64,000 nt of DNA from Anaerolineaceae bacterium oral taxon 439 (GTDB lineage Bacteria > Chloroflexota > Anaerolineae > Anaerolineales > Anaerolineaceae), in the NCBI GenBank assembly GCA_001717545.1, contig CP017039.1, forward strand, positions 2,790,001 to 2,854,000, given 5' to 3'. The translations under genes were made by a program, and so were the position numbers. Under the pieces are notes generated by a model, which worked only from the letters and a program-made list of their open reading frames with translations, was not told the DNA's origin and did not search any database. Below are positions 43,834 through 53,384 of the stretch, one piece after another; within the stretch, counting starts at the first letter, position 1, and every line of letters starts with the position of its first letter.

Positions 43834-46437
43834 TTGAACGCAACCCTACGAAGACGTACCCTGCCCCTCCTTTCCGCGCTCCTCAGCGCGGCCGTCGCCG
43901 CCGCGCTTTTCGCGAAAACCGGCGTCTTTCCGTTCGGGAAGCTGACGCTGCTGATGAGCGATATGGATTCGATCTACGCTGAATTTCTCGCCGAGCTCCA
44001 GCGGGTCCTTCAGGGACGCGCCGATCCTTTTTACTCGTTCCATGCCGGGATCGGGCTGAACACGCTGGCAATTTTCGTTTTCTACCTTTCTTCGCCGTTC
44101 AACCTTCTCCTCGCGCTGGTCCCCGAAGCGTATCTCCTCGACGGAATCACGCTGATGACCCTGCTGAAAATCGCCGCCGCCGCGTTCCTGATGACCCGGT
44201 TCCTCGCGCGGACGGTCCCTGACGGCGAACGCGATGACTGGTCGCTGCTCCTCGGTATCTGTTACGCGCTTTGCGGCTACGCGATAAGCTATTCGTTCTC
44301 GCTGATCTGGCTCGACGGCTGGCTCCTTCTTCCGCTCGCCGCCGGATCGGTCGACGGGCTCGTCGAAAAGAATCGCTTCCTTCCGTTGACGCTGTCGCTG
44401 ACGATCCTCTTTTTCTCCGGATTCTACGTCAGCTACATGGCGGGGCTGTTCCTCGGCGTCCGCTTCCTGGCGCGCCTGATCGAGCGAGAGCCCGCCCGTG
44501 CCAACGCCGGTCCGCCGACCGCCGGGTTGATCTTCAGGTTTATCGCCGCCGTTCTCCTGGCCGCCGCGATCAACATGGCGTTCATCCTGCCAACCGCGTA
44601 CGTCCTCGCCAATAATATGGGCCTTTTCGGTCAGGCGCGGCCCGAATTCCGCGTCCTGTTCGACCTGATCGATTTACCCTGGAAGCTCTTTTCCGGCACG
44701 TTCGACGGCTATAAAGACGCGCTCCCGTTCCTGTACAGCGGGCTCCTCCCGCTCGTCTCCGCCGCGTTATTTTTCAGCTCCCCGCGCGTTCCCGAACGAA
44801 AGAAAGCCGTCGGGGCGTCGGTTCTCCTCCTCCTCGGGCTCAGCTTCCATTTAGCCCCGCTGAATTTCGCCTGGCACGCGTTCGACCATCCCTCATGGTT
44901 CCCGTTCCGTTACGCCTTTGTCTTTCCCTTCGCGCTGATCTGGCTCGCCGCTTCCGCGCTGAACGGACCGCGTCCGGACGAGTCCGACCGGGAATCAGGC
45001 CCGCTGGTCCGATGGGCGGCGCTCCTGATCGGTTACCTTGCGCTGATCTGGAAACTCGAACCCAACCGCGTCAGCCCGGCGTTTTTCTACCTGAACGCGG
45101 CGCTGATCGCGGTTTTCGCCGTCCTGATCCCGCTGAGCCGGAGATTCCCCGGCCGCCGCTGGCTCAGGGTCTGGCTGACGGTCCTCGTCATCGTCGATCT
45201 GAGCCTGAACGGATGGACCACGTTTTCCCGATACCAGCGCGAATACACGACGCGCGCCGATTATAAAAGCTTTCATGACCGTTTCGCCGCCGATATCGCG
45301 GAATATGGTCCGAAAAACGGCGCTTTCTACAGAATCGAAAAAACCGATGTCCGAACTTATAACGACGCCGCCGCGCTCGGTTATCCCGGAATCGGCCAGT
45401 TCAGCTCCGTTTCCTCGGTCGCGCAGACCGCGTTTCTCAAGAAACTCGGATACGATTGCTACGCGACCTGGTGTTCCTATCGTGCGGCGAACCCGTTCGC
45501 GGACAGCCTTCTGGGGATCCGTTACCTGCTGACCGGCGGGGCGGCCAACGCGCCCTATCGGGAGGTTTCCCCGACTGTCCATGAGAACCCCGACGCGTTC
45601 CCGCCCGCCTTCTTCGTCGACGCCGGCGCGTTCGCCGGCCCCTTCGCCGACGATCCGATCCAATTCCATCAGCAGCTCGCGCAGGCAATCGCGCCGGGAT
45701 CGGCGCCCATCTACCGGCGGATCGAGCTCCCCGCCGGCGTCCCGGACAACCTGAGCCCTGACGAAGGCGACGGGACGGGACGCCGCTGGCTCCGTTCCGA
45801 TCCGAATACGGAAGCGGAAATGCGCTATGAATTCCAGCTTCGGAAAGCCGGCGTCTACGTAGTTTACCTGCCGAACGTCAGCCTGAATTACACGGTCGCA
45901 ATCGACGGCGAAATCACGCACACCGACCACGGGTCCTACGCGCCTTTCCTGACCACAATCGTCTCGGAGGCGAACGAGCCGCATTCAATCGCGTTCTCAA
46001 TCGCCCGAACGGAAGATTATTACGACGACGTCCGCGTCTACCGGCTGAATCAGCGCGCGTTAGCGGGGATCGCCGGATCCGTCCGCGCAAACGCCCCTGG
46101 CTACCGCTACGACGGACGGCGAACGTTTACCTTTGAGATCAAGCCGGACGATTCGGGCGCGCGCGTGCTGATGACGACGATCCCGTATGACGCCGGCTGG
46201 CGCGCGACGCTCAGTGGAGAAGACGTGGCGACCGGGCCGATTCTTGGCGGACTGATGAGCGTGCGAATTGAAAATAAAAACGGCGGAACGCTGCGCCTGA
46301 GCTACGAACCGCCGCTGCTTTGGCTTGGAACGGTGATCAGCGTTTCCGGCCTGATCGTCCTGTTCGTCATCCTGATCATAAAATGGCTCCTGTCGCGGAT
46401 CGCCGCGCGGAAAAAGCGCGCCGCCGCCGGCTATTGA
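43834..46437 (+). CDS. YfhO-family multi-spanning membrane protein
   Basis: This 867-residue protein has about a dozen helices in the first 440 residues and a large extracytoplasmic C-terminal region, closed by a final helix near 840-860. Early residues include DMDSIYAEFLAELQRV and LLKIAAAAFLMTRF, typical of YfhO. Members are GT-C-like and have been linked to glycosylation of lipoteichoic acid in Bacillus; the substrate here is unknown. The start is TTG with AAGGA about eight bases ahead. It meets mgtC tail to tail with a 7-base overlap. Confidence 0.85.
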   Translation: MNATLRRRTLPLLSALLSAAVAAALFAKTGVFPFGKLTLLMSDMDSIYAEFLAELQRVLQGRADPFYSFHAGIGLNTLAIFVFYLSSPFNLLLALVPEAYLLDGITLMTLLKIAAAAFLMTRFLARTVPDGERDDWSLLLGICYALCGYAISYSFSLIWLDGWLLLPLAAGSVDGLVEKNRFLPLTLSLTILFFSGFYVSYMAGLFLGVRFLARLIEREPARANAGPPTAGLIFRFIAAVLLAAAINMAFILPTAYVLANNMGLFGQARPEFRVLFDLIDLPWKLFSGTFDGYKDALPFLYSGLLPLVSAALFFSSPRVPERKKAVGASVLLLLGLSFHLAPLNFAWHAFDHPSWFPFRYAFVFPFALIWLAASALNGPRPDESDRESGPLVRWAALLIGYLALIWKLEPNRVSPAFFYLNAALIAVFAVLIPLSRRFPGRRWLRVWLTVLVIVDLSLNGWTTFSRYQREYTTRADYKSFHDRFAADIAEYGPKNGAFYRIEKTDVRTYNDAAALGYPGIGQFSSVSSVAQTAFLKKLGYDCYATWCSYRAANPFADSLLGIRYLLTGGAANAPYREVSPTVHENPDAFPPAFFVDAGAFAGPFADDPIQFHQQLAQAIAPGSAPIYRRIELPAGVPDNLSPDEGDGTGRRWLRSDPNTEAEMRYEFQLRKAGVYVVYLPNVSLNYTVAIDGEITHTDHGSYAPFLTTIVSEANEPHSIAFSIARTEDYYDDVRVYRLNQRALAGIAGSVRANAPGYRYDGRRTFTFEIKPDDSGARVLMTTIPYDAGWRATLSGEDVATGPILGGLMSVRIENKNGGTLRLSYEPPLLWLGTVISVSGLIVLFVILIIKWLLSRIAARKKRAAAGY

Positions 46438-47132
46438 CGAACGGTGAGGACCTGTTCGCATTCCGCCAGATCGCGGTACAGCGTATCGAAATTCAGCTTC
46501 CCGTTAAACGCGACGTAGAGGATAACGTCCAGCTGGATCCCGCGCTTGATCCGCTGAATCTCGTAGCGGACGACCCGAACGCCATGATAGGAAAGGATCT
46601 TCTCAACCTCCTGGATCGCGCCGCTCTCGTCCTTGACGCGCAGCCCGATTGTTTCATGTCCCTTCACGCCGATCAGCGCGCCAAAACGCGATCCGAAAAT
46701 CTGAATCGTCAGGATCAGGACCGTCGATAAAACGCCGATCCTGATCTGCCCTGAACCGAACGCCATCCCGAGACCGGCCGTCGCCCAGATTCCAGCCGCC
46801 GTCGTCAGCCCGCTGACCGACTGGTTGCGGACGAAAATCAAGCCTGCGCCCAGAAAACCGATCCCGCTGATAATCTGCGCGGCGACCCGGCTCGGATCGA
46901 TCCCATAGCCCGGGAGATCCACCAAATCCGCAAAACCATATTTCGACGTAATCATCATCAAAGCGCTCGCCAGGCAAACCAGCATGTGCGTTCGGACGCC
47001 CGCTTCCTTATAGCGCCGGTCGCGCTCAAACCCGATCAGCCCGCCGCAGGCCGCCGCTAAGCAGATTCGGAAAAACCAATCGACATACAGCAAGGATGGC
47101 AACGTCCTGATATATTCCCAAATATTTTCCAT
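46431..47132 (-). CDS. MgtC/SapB-family membrane protein
   Basis: This 233-residue protein has four to five N-terminal helices with the MgtC signature AACGGLIGFERDRRYKEAGV and RTHMLVCLASALMMI, then GIGFLGAGLIF. The C-terminal part is a soluble ACT-like domain (residues about 150-233). In pathogens MgtC aids growth in low magnesium; the general role is unclear. Confidence 0.9.
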   Translation of the reverse strand: MENIWEYIRTLPSLLYVDWFFRICLAAACGGLIGFERDRRYKEAGVRTHMLVCLASALMMITSKYGFADLVDLPGYGIDPSRVAAQIISGIGFLGAGLIFVRNQSVSGLTTAAGIWATAGLGMAFGSGQIRIGVLSTVLILTIQIFGSRFGALIGVKGHETIGLRVKDESGAIQEVEKILSYHGVRVVRYEIQRIKRGIQLDVILYVAFNGKLNFDTLYRDLAECEQVLTVRQ

Positions 47133-47232
47133 GCGTTCGCTCCATTCCTAAAACAGGTTAGATTCCCCATTTTACACGGATTCAGCGAATTTTGGCGATT
47201 TTCAAAAAACTGATTTTCCGATCGCGCGTTGT

Positions 47233-47257
47233 CGCCGGCCGCGATCAAAGGCCGGCG
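47233..47257. repeat. Perfect 8-bp GC-rich hairpin between mgtC and NUDIX genes
   Basis: CGCCGGCC (47233-47240) pairs with GGCCGGCG (47250-47257) across nine bases. It directly follows the NUDIX stop on the minus strand. With no T-run it is a poor intrinsic terminator, but it could stabilise the mRNA end. Confidence 0.4.
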
Positions 47258-47261
47258 GGAC

Positions 47262-47819
47262 TTACGCCGCTCGGATCCGTCCCCGGGCTAACGTCAGCGC
47301 CGCGATCGTTTTCACGTCGTTCAGCTCGCCGTCCTCGGCGCGCCGGTACGCTTCCGCGATCGGGAGGGATACGAGATTCAAGAACTCGTCCTCGTCCTGC
47401 GGGAGCGGACTCTTCTTCAGACCCTGCGCCAGATAGACATGAATATACTCCGAACAGTACCCCGGCGTCATATAAAAGCCGCCGATCCGTTCGATCCGCT
47501 CCGCGTCATATCCGGTCTCCTCGCGGCATTCGCGCCGCGCCCCTTCGAGCGCGTCTTCGCTTCCGTCCGCGCCGTTCAGGATGCCCGCCGGCAATTCAAG
47601 AAGCGTGTCCTCCGCGCCCATGCGGAACTGCTCGACGAAAAGAATGCTGCCGTCCGCGGTAACCGGGACGATAACGACCGCCGGAACATGCGTAACCAGG
47701 TCGTAGCTCCGGACCTTCCCGTTCGGAAGCTCGACTTTAACCGAATACACGTCAAAAACATGCGCGGCGTATTTTTTTTCACGACCAATAATTTTCGTAC
47801 CCATTCTCTTATTCTCCAT
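47262..47819 (-). CDS. NUDIX hydrolase, ADP-ribose pyrophosphatase-like
   Basis: This 185-residue protein has the NUDIX core ARRECREETGYDAERIERIG with the catalytic REC-x-EE-x-G pattern. LLELPAGILNGADGSED leads into it, and GYCSEYIHVYLAQGL follows as in ADP-ribose pyrophosphatases. It probably splits ADP-ribose or a similar nucleotide sugar. Its start overlaps the preceding small gene by 11 bases. Confidence 0.92.
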   Translation of the reverse strand: MENKRMGTKIIGREKKYAAHVFDVYSVKVELPNGKVRSYDLVTHVPAVVIVPVTADGSILFVEQFRMGAEDTLLELPAGILNGADGSEDALEGARRECREETGYDAERIERIGGFYMTPGYCSEYIHVYLAQGLKKSPLPQDEDEFLNLVSLPIAEAYRRAEDGELNDVKTIAALTLARGRIRAA

Positions 47820-48051
47820 CCTGAATAGATTTTTCTTCGACGTCCGCCGGCCCAGAATCCGAAGCCGAGGCGTTCATCCACGCGCGCAGCCTGAGCGCCG
47901 CGGCGTTGAACGGCGCTCGATTTCCGTTCGCTTCCCCGGCGATCTCGTCCGCCGGCTCCACACGCCAGAATTCGTTTTCCTCCGCTTCAATTATCATGCG
48001 GCGAAGCTCGTCTTCGTCCTGCCAGATATTTTTCGCGTCCTGCCCAGCCAC
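47809..48051 (-). CDS. Small acidic protein of unknown function
   Basis: This 80-residue protein is rich in Glu/Asp, without a signal peptide or membrane helix. I recognise no family. Coding is supported by its fit between yihY (14 bases upstream, AGGAGG-type site) and the NUDIX gene (11-base overlap), forming a three-gene unit. Confidence 0.6.
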   Translation of the reverse strand: MAGQDAKNIWQDEDELRRMIIEAEENEFWRVEPADEIAGEANGNRAPFNAAALRLRAWMNASASDSGPADVEEKSIQDGE

Positions 48052-48064
48052 AGCTTTCCTCCTC

Positions 48065-49255
48065 TTATTTCCAGCGGAATAAACTCGAACAGATATTTTT
48101 TACCACCGTTACGAATTTTTGCCAGGCATCGCTCTGCCTCAGCCTGACAAGCCGGTCGATCCAGCGTTTCTCGAATTCACGTCCGCCGAACCGACGGTCG
48201 CGGACCCATCCGCGAAGACTCGCCGCGGCGCGCTGCGCCCGGGTTTCCTTCTTCACCGCCGACCTGGATTTCACCCCGTTCCGCCCGGAGAGGGGCGAAC
48301 TGGAACGAAGCAAGCCGGATTTCGCCGCGCCGCGCTTCCGCCGGTAATGCGTAATCGCCGCGCAGAGATGCGCCCCGCAGAGAACGATATACGCCATGAC
48401 GTAAATATACAGCAGCAAAATAATAATCACGGTTACCGAGCCATAAACCGCGTCGTACTTATTAAACGGGCTGATCAGGAACGCCGAAAAAAACTTCGTA
48501 AAGAGCGTCAGAATCCCGATCGCGCTGAAAGAGCTGATCCGCGCCGCGGACCGGTCCACCTCCACCGCCGGAATATATCGGTACAGCATGTACAACACCA
48601 GATACAGCAGCAGGAACGGCAGAAAATAACGCGTCAGAAACGCAAAAATCCAGCGCACAACCGCGTAACGCAGGATCGGGATCATCCGCGCCCAGTCAAA
48701 CAGGTCATTAATAAACGAAAAAATCAGGAGCGTCCCCAAAATCAGGATAGTGAACAGGATTCCCGTAATCGCCAGCGCGCGGTTCACGAGAAAGCCGCGC
48801 CCCTTCGACTCCGGCCAGGCGTTATGGACGTTTTGAATCATCGACGAAAACGCCCCCGATCCGGACCAGAGCAGCGTCAGCGCGGCGGTAATCGACGTCG
48901 TCGCCCGCTTCTCAAAAATTCCCTGAATATTTTCAACAATAATCGTATCGACACCCGGACCAATCGTCCCCAGCAGGTCAAGAATCAGTTCCTTTACCGC
49001 GGCGACATCGACAAAATACGAAAAGATCACAACCAGAAAAAGAACCAGCGGGAAAAGCGAAAATAAAGAATAATATGAGATCGCCGCCGCGGCCTGCGTC
49101 ACGCCCGCGCGGCCGATCGACGTCGCCATGTCGACAACAACGGTTAAAAACGCGTCCTTCCGAACGGTCCCAAGATTGGATCGTTCGCTCCGCTCCGCTT
49201 TCTCGCCAGACGGTCGATTCGATTCAGGATCAACCGGCTTTTTATCCCCTGCCAT
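48065..49255 (-). CDS. YihY/BrkB-family membrane protein
   Basis: This 396-residue protein has a charged N-terminus, then six helices. The typical start of the domain, AAAISYYSLFSLFPLVLFLV, is seen near residue 60. WSGSGAFSSMIQNVHNAWPE and the ILLLYIYVMAYIVLCGAHL segment also match. A basic C-terminal tail of about 90 residues extends beyond the core. The family was once called ribonuclease BN by mistake; its real function is unknown. Confidence 0.9.
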   Translation of the reverse strand: MAGDKKPVDPESNRPSGEKAERSERSNLGTVRKDAFLTVVVDMATSIGRAGVTQAAAAISYYSLFSLFPLVLFLVVIFSYFVDVAAVKELILDLLGTIGPGVDTIIVENIQGIFEKRATTSITAALTLLWSGSGAFSSMIQNVHNAWPESKGRGFLVNRALAITGILFTILILGTLLIFSFINDLFDWARMIPILRYAVVRWIFAFLTRYFLPFLLLYLVLYMLYRYIPAVEVDRSAARISSFSAIGILTLFTKFFSAFLISPFNKYDAVYGSVTVIIILLLYIYVMAYIVLCGAHLCAAITHYRRKRGAAKSGLLRSSSPLSGRNGVKSRSAVKKETRAQRAAASLRGWVRDRRFGGREFEKRWIDRLVRLRQSDAWQKFVTVVKNICSSLFRWK

Positions 49256-49278
49256 TCTCGCCTTCTTCCATAAAATAA

Positions 49279-49284
49279 ATTATA
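49279..49284 (-). promoter_or_regulatory. Predicted -10 element of the yihY unit
   Basis: On the minus strand TATAAT lies 24 bases before the ATG at 49255, with GAAGAAGG between. The -35 region is weak. Confidence 0.4.
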
Positions 49285-49370
49285 TCGAAGAAATCAGCGT
49301 AAATCCGATTTTATCGCCCTCCGAAAACCCCCGGCGGCCTCCTCAGGACCGAAACGCCCCCGCGCCGCCG

Positions 49371-49913
49371 TCAGGAGTACTTTCCGGTTCGGATTTCCAG
49401 CCCGCGCTTTTCGTACCTCTTCAGGCCCGCCGTATTGAGCTTCGTCGTCCCCTGAACCAGGAGCGTTTTCAGCTTCGGCAGCTGCTGAACGTATTTTCCC
49501 CCTGCGCCCGAAACCCGGTTGCAGAAGCTTAAATCCAGCGTTTCCAGATTAACCAGCGCCGGCAGGAACTCCAGACCTTCGCTGTTCAGGTCGCAGGCGG
49601 AAAGATTCAGGTAGCGAAGCTGCGGCAGCGCGGCGATCGCGGCGGCGCCGCGGTTCGTAACGTTCCGGTTTTCCGCCAGGTAAAGATAGCGAAGCGCCGC
49701 AACCGGCGCCAGCTCGCGGGCCAGCAGGATCAGGTCCGCGTCTGTAAACCCCTGAGCCCGGACGCCGAGCGCCTCCCCGGCGTTGAGGCGAAAAATCCCC
49801 GGCCCCTGATCGAACGGCCGCCAATCGAGCCAGAAATCCGTCAGCGAATCCAGCGGACAGGTGAAAAGAGAAACCGGAAAACTCGTTTCGACGCGATACG
49901 TATGCTCTGCCAT
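49371..49913 (-). CDS. Leucine-rich-repeat protein
   Basis: This 180-residue protein contains about five LRR units of the ribonuclease-inhibitor/AMN1-like sort, for example LRYLNLSACDLNSEGLEFLP and VNLETLDLSFCNRVSG. No signal peptide is seen, so it is probably cytoplasmic and binds a protein partner. I chose the ATG at 49913. The same frame is open further upstream, but only because it runs backwards through the tRNA-Gln gene. Confidence 0.75.
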   Translation of the reverse strand: MAEHTYRVETSFPVSLFTCPLDSLTDFWLDWRPFDQGPGIFRLNAGEALGVRAQGFTDADLILLARELAPVAALRYLYLAENRNVTNRGAAAIAALPQLRYLNLSACDLNSEGLEFLPALVNLETLDLSFCNRVSGAGGKYVQQLPKLKTLLVQGTTKLNTAGLKRYEKRGLEIRTGKYS

Positions 49914-49981
49914 GCGTCGGATTATACATCGGATCGGACGAAAAAACGAACCGCGCCTGGCAAGGCGTCCCCTTCGCCCCT

Positions 49982-50011
49982 TTGCGGTTTCGCGAAAACC
50001 TGTGATATAAT
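49982..50011 (+). promoter_or_regulatory. Promoter of tRNA-Gln
   Basis: TTGCGG (49982-49987) and TATAAT (50006-50011) are 18 bases apart, and TGA before the -10 gives an extended element (50003-50011). The start would lie about 20 bases before the tRNA. Confidence 0.65.
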
Positions 50012-50036
50012 GCAGTGTCTTTCGAAAAGGCGTATT

Positions 50037-50107
50037 TGGGATATGGTGCAACGGCAGCACACCGGACTTTGAATCCGTGGATCCTGGTTCGAATCCAGGT
50101 ATCCCAA
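50037..50107 (+). tRNA. tRNA-Gln (anticodon TTG)
   Basis: The acceptor TGGGATA (50037-50043) pairs with TATCCCA (50100-50106), and the discriminator is A. The D stem is GTGC/GCAC, the anticodon loop CTTTGAA gives TTG, and the T arm is CCTGG-TTCGAAT-CCAGG. The first pair of the anticodon stem (27-43) is a C-T mismatch. CCA is not encoded. It is followed by its own terminator. Confidence 0.95.
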
Positions 50108-50138
50108 CTTCATCCAGACCATCCGGCAGCGTAACCGA

Positions 50139-50174
50139 AACGGGGTCCCCGCTCATAGGGACCCCGTTTTTTTG
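50139..50174 (+). terminator. Intrinsic terminator of tRNA-Gln
   Basis: AACGGGGTCCC (50139-50149) is perfectly complementary to GGGACCCCGTT (50158-50168), followed by a T-run to 50173. It also lies just beyond the ileS stop and could act on that strand. Confidence 0.88.
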
Positions 50175-50187
50175 AATCGCCCCGCGT

Positions 50188-53100
50188 TCAGCCGTTTATG
50201 GCCCGGATCGCGATCGCCAGCGTCTCGCCGTCGAACGTATCCTCCGCCGTCGCCCAGCCTTCGGGAAGCTCGCCGCTCCCAATCGCGGCCGCCAGCGTCT
50301 CGTTCGCGATATAGCTTTCGTTCTCGCCGACCGCAGCGGTCAGCTCGGCCGACGCCCGGTAGCGAATTTCGATCCGATCGGCAACCTCAAAATTCGCCCC
50401 CTTCCGAAGATCCTGAACGCGGCGGATAAACTCGCGCGCCAGTCCCTCGCGGATCAGCTCCGGCGTCAGCGACGTGACCAGCGCAGCGATATTCGAGCCT
50501 TCCGAAGCGACGACGAACCCCTCGTGCGCGTTGGCGCGGACGTCGACCTCGTCCGGCTGGATTTCGAGCGCCGAACCGTCGACCGTGACCTGGACCCTGC
50601 CGCCTTCGAGGAGCGTCCTCCCAGCCGTCATCGGGTCTAATTTCAGGATCTCAGCCTTAATCGCCGGGAAACGCTTCCCGTATTTCTGTCCGAGCTGTTT
50701 CGGGAGCGGCGACAGCGTAAACGTCATCGCTTCCGCGGCTGCGTCAAGAAGGCGGACCTTTTTAACGTTCAGCTCCTCGGCCAGCACGTCGGCATACTTC
50801 GCGACGCACGGCCGCAGGTCGGCTTTTCCCACCGAAAAAGCGCATTCCGCCAACGGCTGACGCACCTTGATATTCGCCTTGTTGCGCGCGGCGTGTCCCA
50901 GCGACGCCAGATCGATCGCCAGCTTCATTTCCGCGTTCAACGTCTCGTCGATCAGGCTTTCTTCCGCCCTGGGCCAATCCGCCATATGCACCGACGGGAC
51001 CGCGTCCGGATCCACCGAACAGACCAGATTCCGATACATTTCATCCGCAATAAACGGCATCGCCGGCGCGATCAGCTTCGCGATCGTCGCCAGCGCCCGG
51101 TACAGCGTCATATACGCCGCGTTTTTATCCGCGTCGGTTTCGCCCTTCCAGAAACGTCGGCGAGACCGACGAAGGTACCAGTTGGACAGCGTTTCAACGA
51201 ACGCCGAAATCGGCCGCGTCGCCGCGTTAACGTCGTAGCGCTCATACGCATCCGTGATATCGCGGACAAGCGCGTTCAGCGACGACAGGATCCAACGATC
51301 GAGCTCGCTCGGAACGAACGGGACCGTCGCGTCCGGCTTCCAGCCGTCTAAATTCGCATACAACACAAAAAACGAATACGTATTCCAAAGCTGCAGCGTA
51401 AACATCCGCAAAACTTCGTTAACGAGATTCGCGGAAAATCGCCGTTCCTGACCCATCGGGCTCGAAGTAAACAAATACCAGCGGATCGCGTCGACGCCGT
51501 TCATCGCGATCACGTCCCACGGATTGACGATATTCCCTAATCGCTTCGACATCTTCTGACCCTTCTCGTCAAGAATCAGGCCGAGGCAGATCACATTCCT
51601 GAACGCGATCGAATTCTTATACAGCGTGCTGATCGCGTGGAGCGAATAGAACCAGCCGCGCGTCTGATCGATCGCTTCGCTGATATAGTCCGCCGGGAAC
51701 TGAGCTTCGAATTCAGAGACGTTCGACCGCGGGTAGCCCCACTGCGCATACGGCATCGCGCCCGAATCGAACCATACGTCGATCAGCTCGGAAACCCGGC
51801 GCATCGCCCCGCCACATTTTTCGCAACGGTACGTCACGTTGTCGACGTAGGGACGATGCAGCTCGATCGCGGAGCAGTCTTTCCCCGCCTTCGCGCTCAG
51901 CTCCTCGCGCGACCCGATACAGTCCTGATGACCGCAGGAATCGCAGACCCAGATCGGCAGCGGCGTTCCCCAGTAACGGTTCCGCCCCAGCGCCCAATCG
52001 ATATTATTTTCGAGCCAGTTGCCGAAACGACCGTGCTGAATATGACCGGGGTACCAGTTGATTCCCTCGTTCAGCTCAACCAGCCGGTCCTTGAATTCGC
52101 TCGTCCGGATATACCAGGTCGGCCGCGCATAGTACAGGAGCGGCGTGTCGCAACGCCAGCAGAACGGGTACGAATGGCGGATTTTACCCTGACGGAAGAG
52201 AATCCCGCGCGCTTCGAGATCCCTGAGGATCAGCGGATCGGCCTTTTTAACGAAAACCCCCGCCCAGGGCGTGACTTCCGGGATGAACGTCCCGTCCGCC
52301 GCGACCGTCTGGATCAACGGGATACCGTTCGCCTTCGCGACCTCCATGTCCTCCGCGCCGAACGCCGGCGCCGTATGGACGAGGCCGGTCCCGTCTTCGG
52401 TCGTGACGTACTCGCCCAAAATAACCCGATGCGCCGGCTTTTCCGGTTTGACGAAGTCGAAAATCGGAACGTAGCGGAGCCCGGCGAGGTCCCGCCCTTT
52501 ACAGCGTTCAAGAACCGTCACTTCCTCGTCGCCGAATACCTTCGCGACCAGCGGCTCGGCTAAAATCAGCTTTTCCTTCCCCACTTCGCAGCCGCCGTCC
52601 GCGCCATGCCGATGCACCTTGCGTTCGACCTTAACGTAATCGACGTCCGGATGCGCGGCGATCGCGACGTTGGCGGTCAGCGTCCAGGGCGTCGTCGTCC
52701 AGACCAGAAACGACGTATCGTCCGAATCGACGAGCCGGAAGCGGATAAAAATCGACGGATCGTCGGTATCCTTATATCCCTGCGCGACCTCATGATCCGC
52801 CAGAGGCGTTCCGCAGCGCGGGCAGTACGGGACGACCTTGAACCCCTGATAGAGAAGGCCTCGGTCGAAGAAATTCTTCAGGATCGCCCATTCCGATTCA
52901 ATAAACTCGTCTTTATACGTCACGTACGCCGTATCCAGATCGACCCAGTAGCCGATCCGCTCGGTCAGCCGCGCCCAATCCTGGATATAGGTAAACGCAG
53001 ACTCCTTGCAAAGCGCGTTGAATTTATCGATCCCGTAATCCTCGATCTGCTGTTTATTCGTGAAACCGAGCTTCTTTTCAACCTCGATCTCGACCGGGAG

Positions 53101-53367
53101 CCCATGCGTATCCCAGCCCCCGCGCCGAATAATATGGCAGCCCTGCATCGTCCGGTAACGCAGGACGACATCCTTCACCGAACGGGAAATAACGTGATGC
53201 ACGCCCGGCTTCCCGTTCGCCGTCGGCGGGCCTTCGTAAAAGACGTACTCCCGTCCGCCCTTTCGATTTTCGGTCGATCGCCTGAAGATATCTTCGTCCT
53301 TCCAGAACTTTAAGATCCCTTCTTCCATTTCATTGACGTTAAGTTTCGGTGAAACGGGTTTAAACAT
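50188..53367 (-). CDS. ileS: Isoleucyl-tRNA synthetase, eukaryote-like (type 2)
   Basis: This 1059-residue enzyme charges tRNA-Ile. The class I HIGH motif appears as GKPGVHHVISRSVKD, and KMSKS as KMSKRLGN. The editing domain and a zinc-type pair (CDSCGHQDC and CEKCGGAM) are visible. Length, HGLPVEIEVEKKLGF and the KMSKR variant fit the IleS2 group, which includes mupirocin-insensitive enzymes (family knowledge). It is controlled by the T-box upstream. Confidence 0.96.
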   Translation of the reverse strand: MFKPVSPKLNVNEMEEGILKFWKDEDIFRRSTENRKGGREYVFYEGPPTANGKPGVHHVISRSVKDVVLRYRTMQGCHIIRRGGWDTHGLPVEIEVEKKLGFTNKQQIEDYGIDKFNALCKESAFTYIQDWARLTERIGYWVDLDTAYVTYKDEFIESEWAILKNFFDRGLLYQGFKVVPYCPRCGTPLADHEVAQGYKDTDDPSIFIRFRLVDSDDTSFLVWTTTPWTLTANVAIAAHPDVDYVKVERKVHRHGADGGCEVGKEKLILAEPLVAKVFGDEEVTVLERCKGRDLAGLRYVPIFDFVKPEKPAHRVILGEYVTTEDGTGLVHTAPAFGAEDMEVAKANGIPLIQTVAADGTFIPEVTPWAGVFVKKADPLILRDLEARGILFRQGKIRHSYPFCWRCDTPLLYYARPTWYIRTSEFKDRLVELNEGINWYPGHIQHGRFGNWLENNIDWALGRNRYWGTPLPIWVCDSCGHQDCIGSREELSAKAGKDCSAIELHRPYVDNVTYRCEKCGGAMRRVSELIDVWFDSGAMPYAQWGYPRSNVSEFEAQFPADYISEAIDQTRGWFYSLHAISTLYKNSIAFRNVICLGLILDEKGQKMSKRLGNIVNPWDVIAMNGVDAIRWYLFTSSPMGQERRFSANLVNEVLRMFTLQLWNTYSFFVLYANLDGWKPDATVPFVPSELDRWILSSLNALVRDITDAYERYDVNAATRPISAFVETLSNWYLRRSRRRFWKGETDADKNAAYMTLYRALATIAKLIAPAMPFIADEMYRNLVCSVDPDAVPSVHMADWPRAEESLIDETLNAEMKLAIDLASLGHAARNKANIKVRQPLAECAFSVGKADLRPCVAKYADVLAEELNVKKVRLLDAAAEAMTFTLSPLPKQLGQKYGKRFPAIKAEILKLDPMTAGRTLLEGGRVQVTVDGSALEIQPDEVDVRANAHEGFVVASEGSNIAALVTSLTPELIREGLAREFIRRVQDLRKGANFEVADRIEIRYRASAELTAAVGENESYIANETLAAAIGSGELPEGWATAEDTFDGETLAIAIRAING

Positions 53368-53384
53368 CCTTTATCCTCCGGTTT

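Noticed and set aside
44995-45984. 329-codon minus-strand frame
   Set aside because: Antisense to the yfhO-family gene; no motif.
49914-50156. N-terminal extension of the leucine-rich-repeat frame
   Set aside because: It reads backwards through tRNA-Gln and its terminator; the ATG at 49913 gives a sensible protein.
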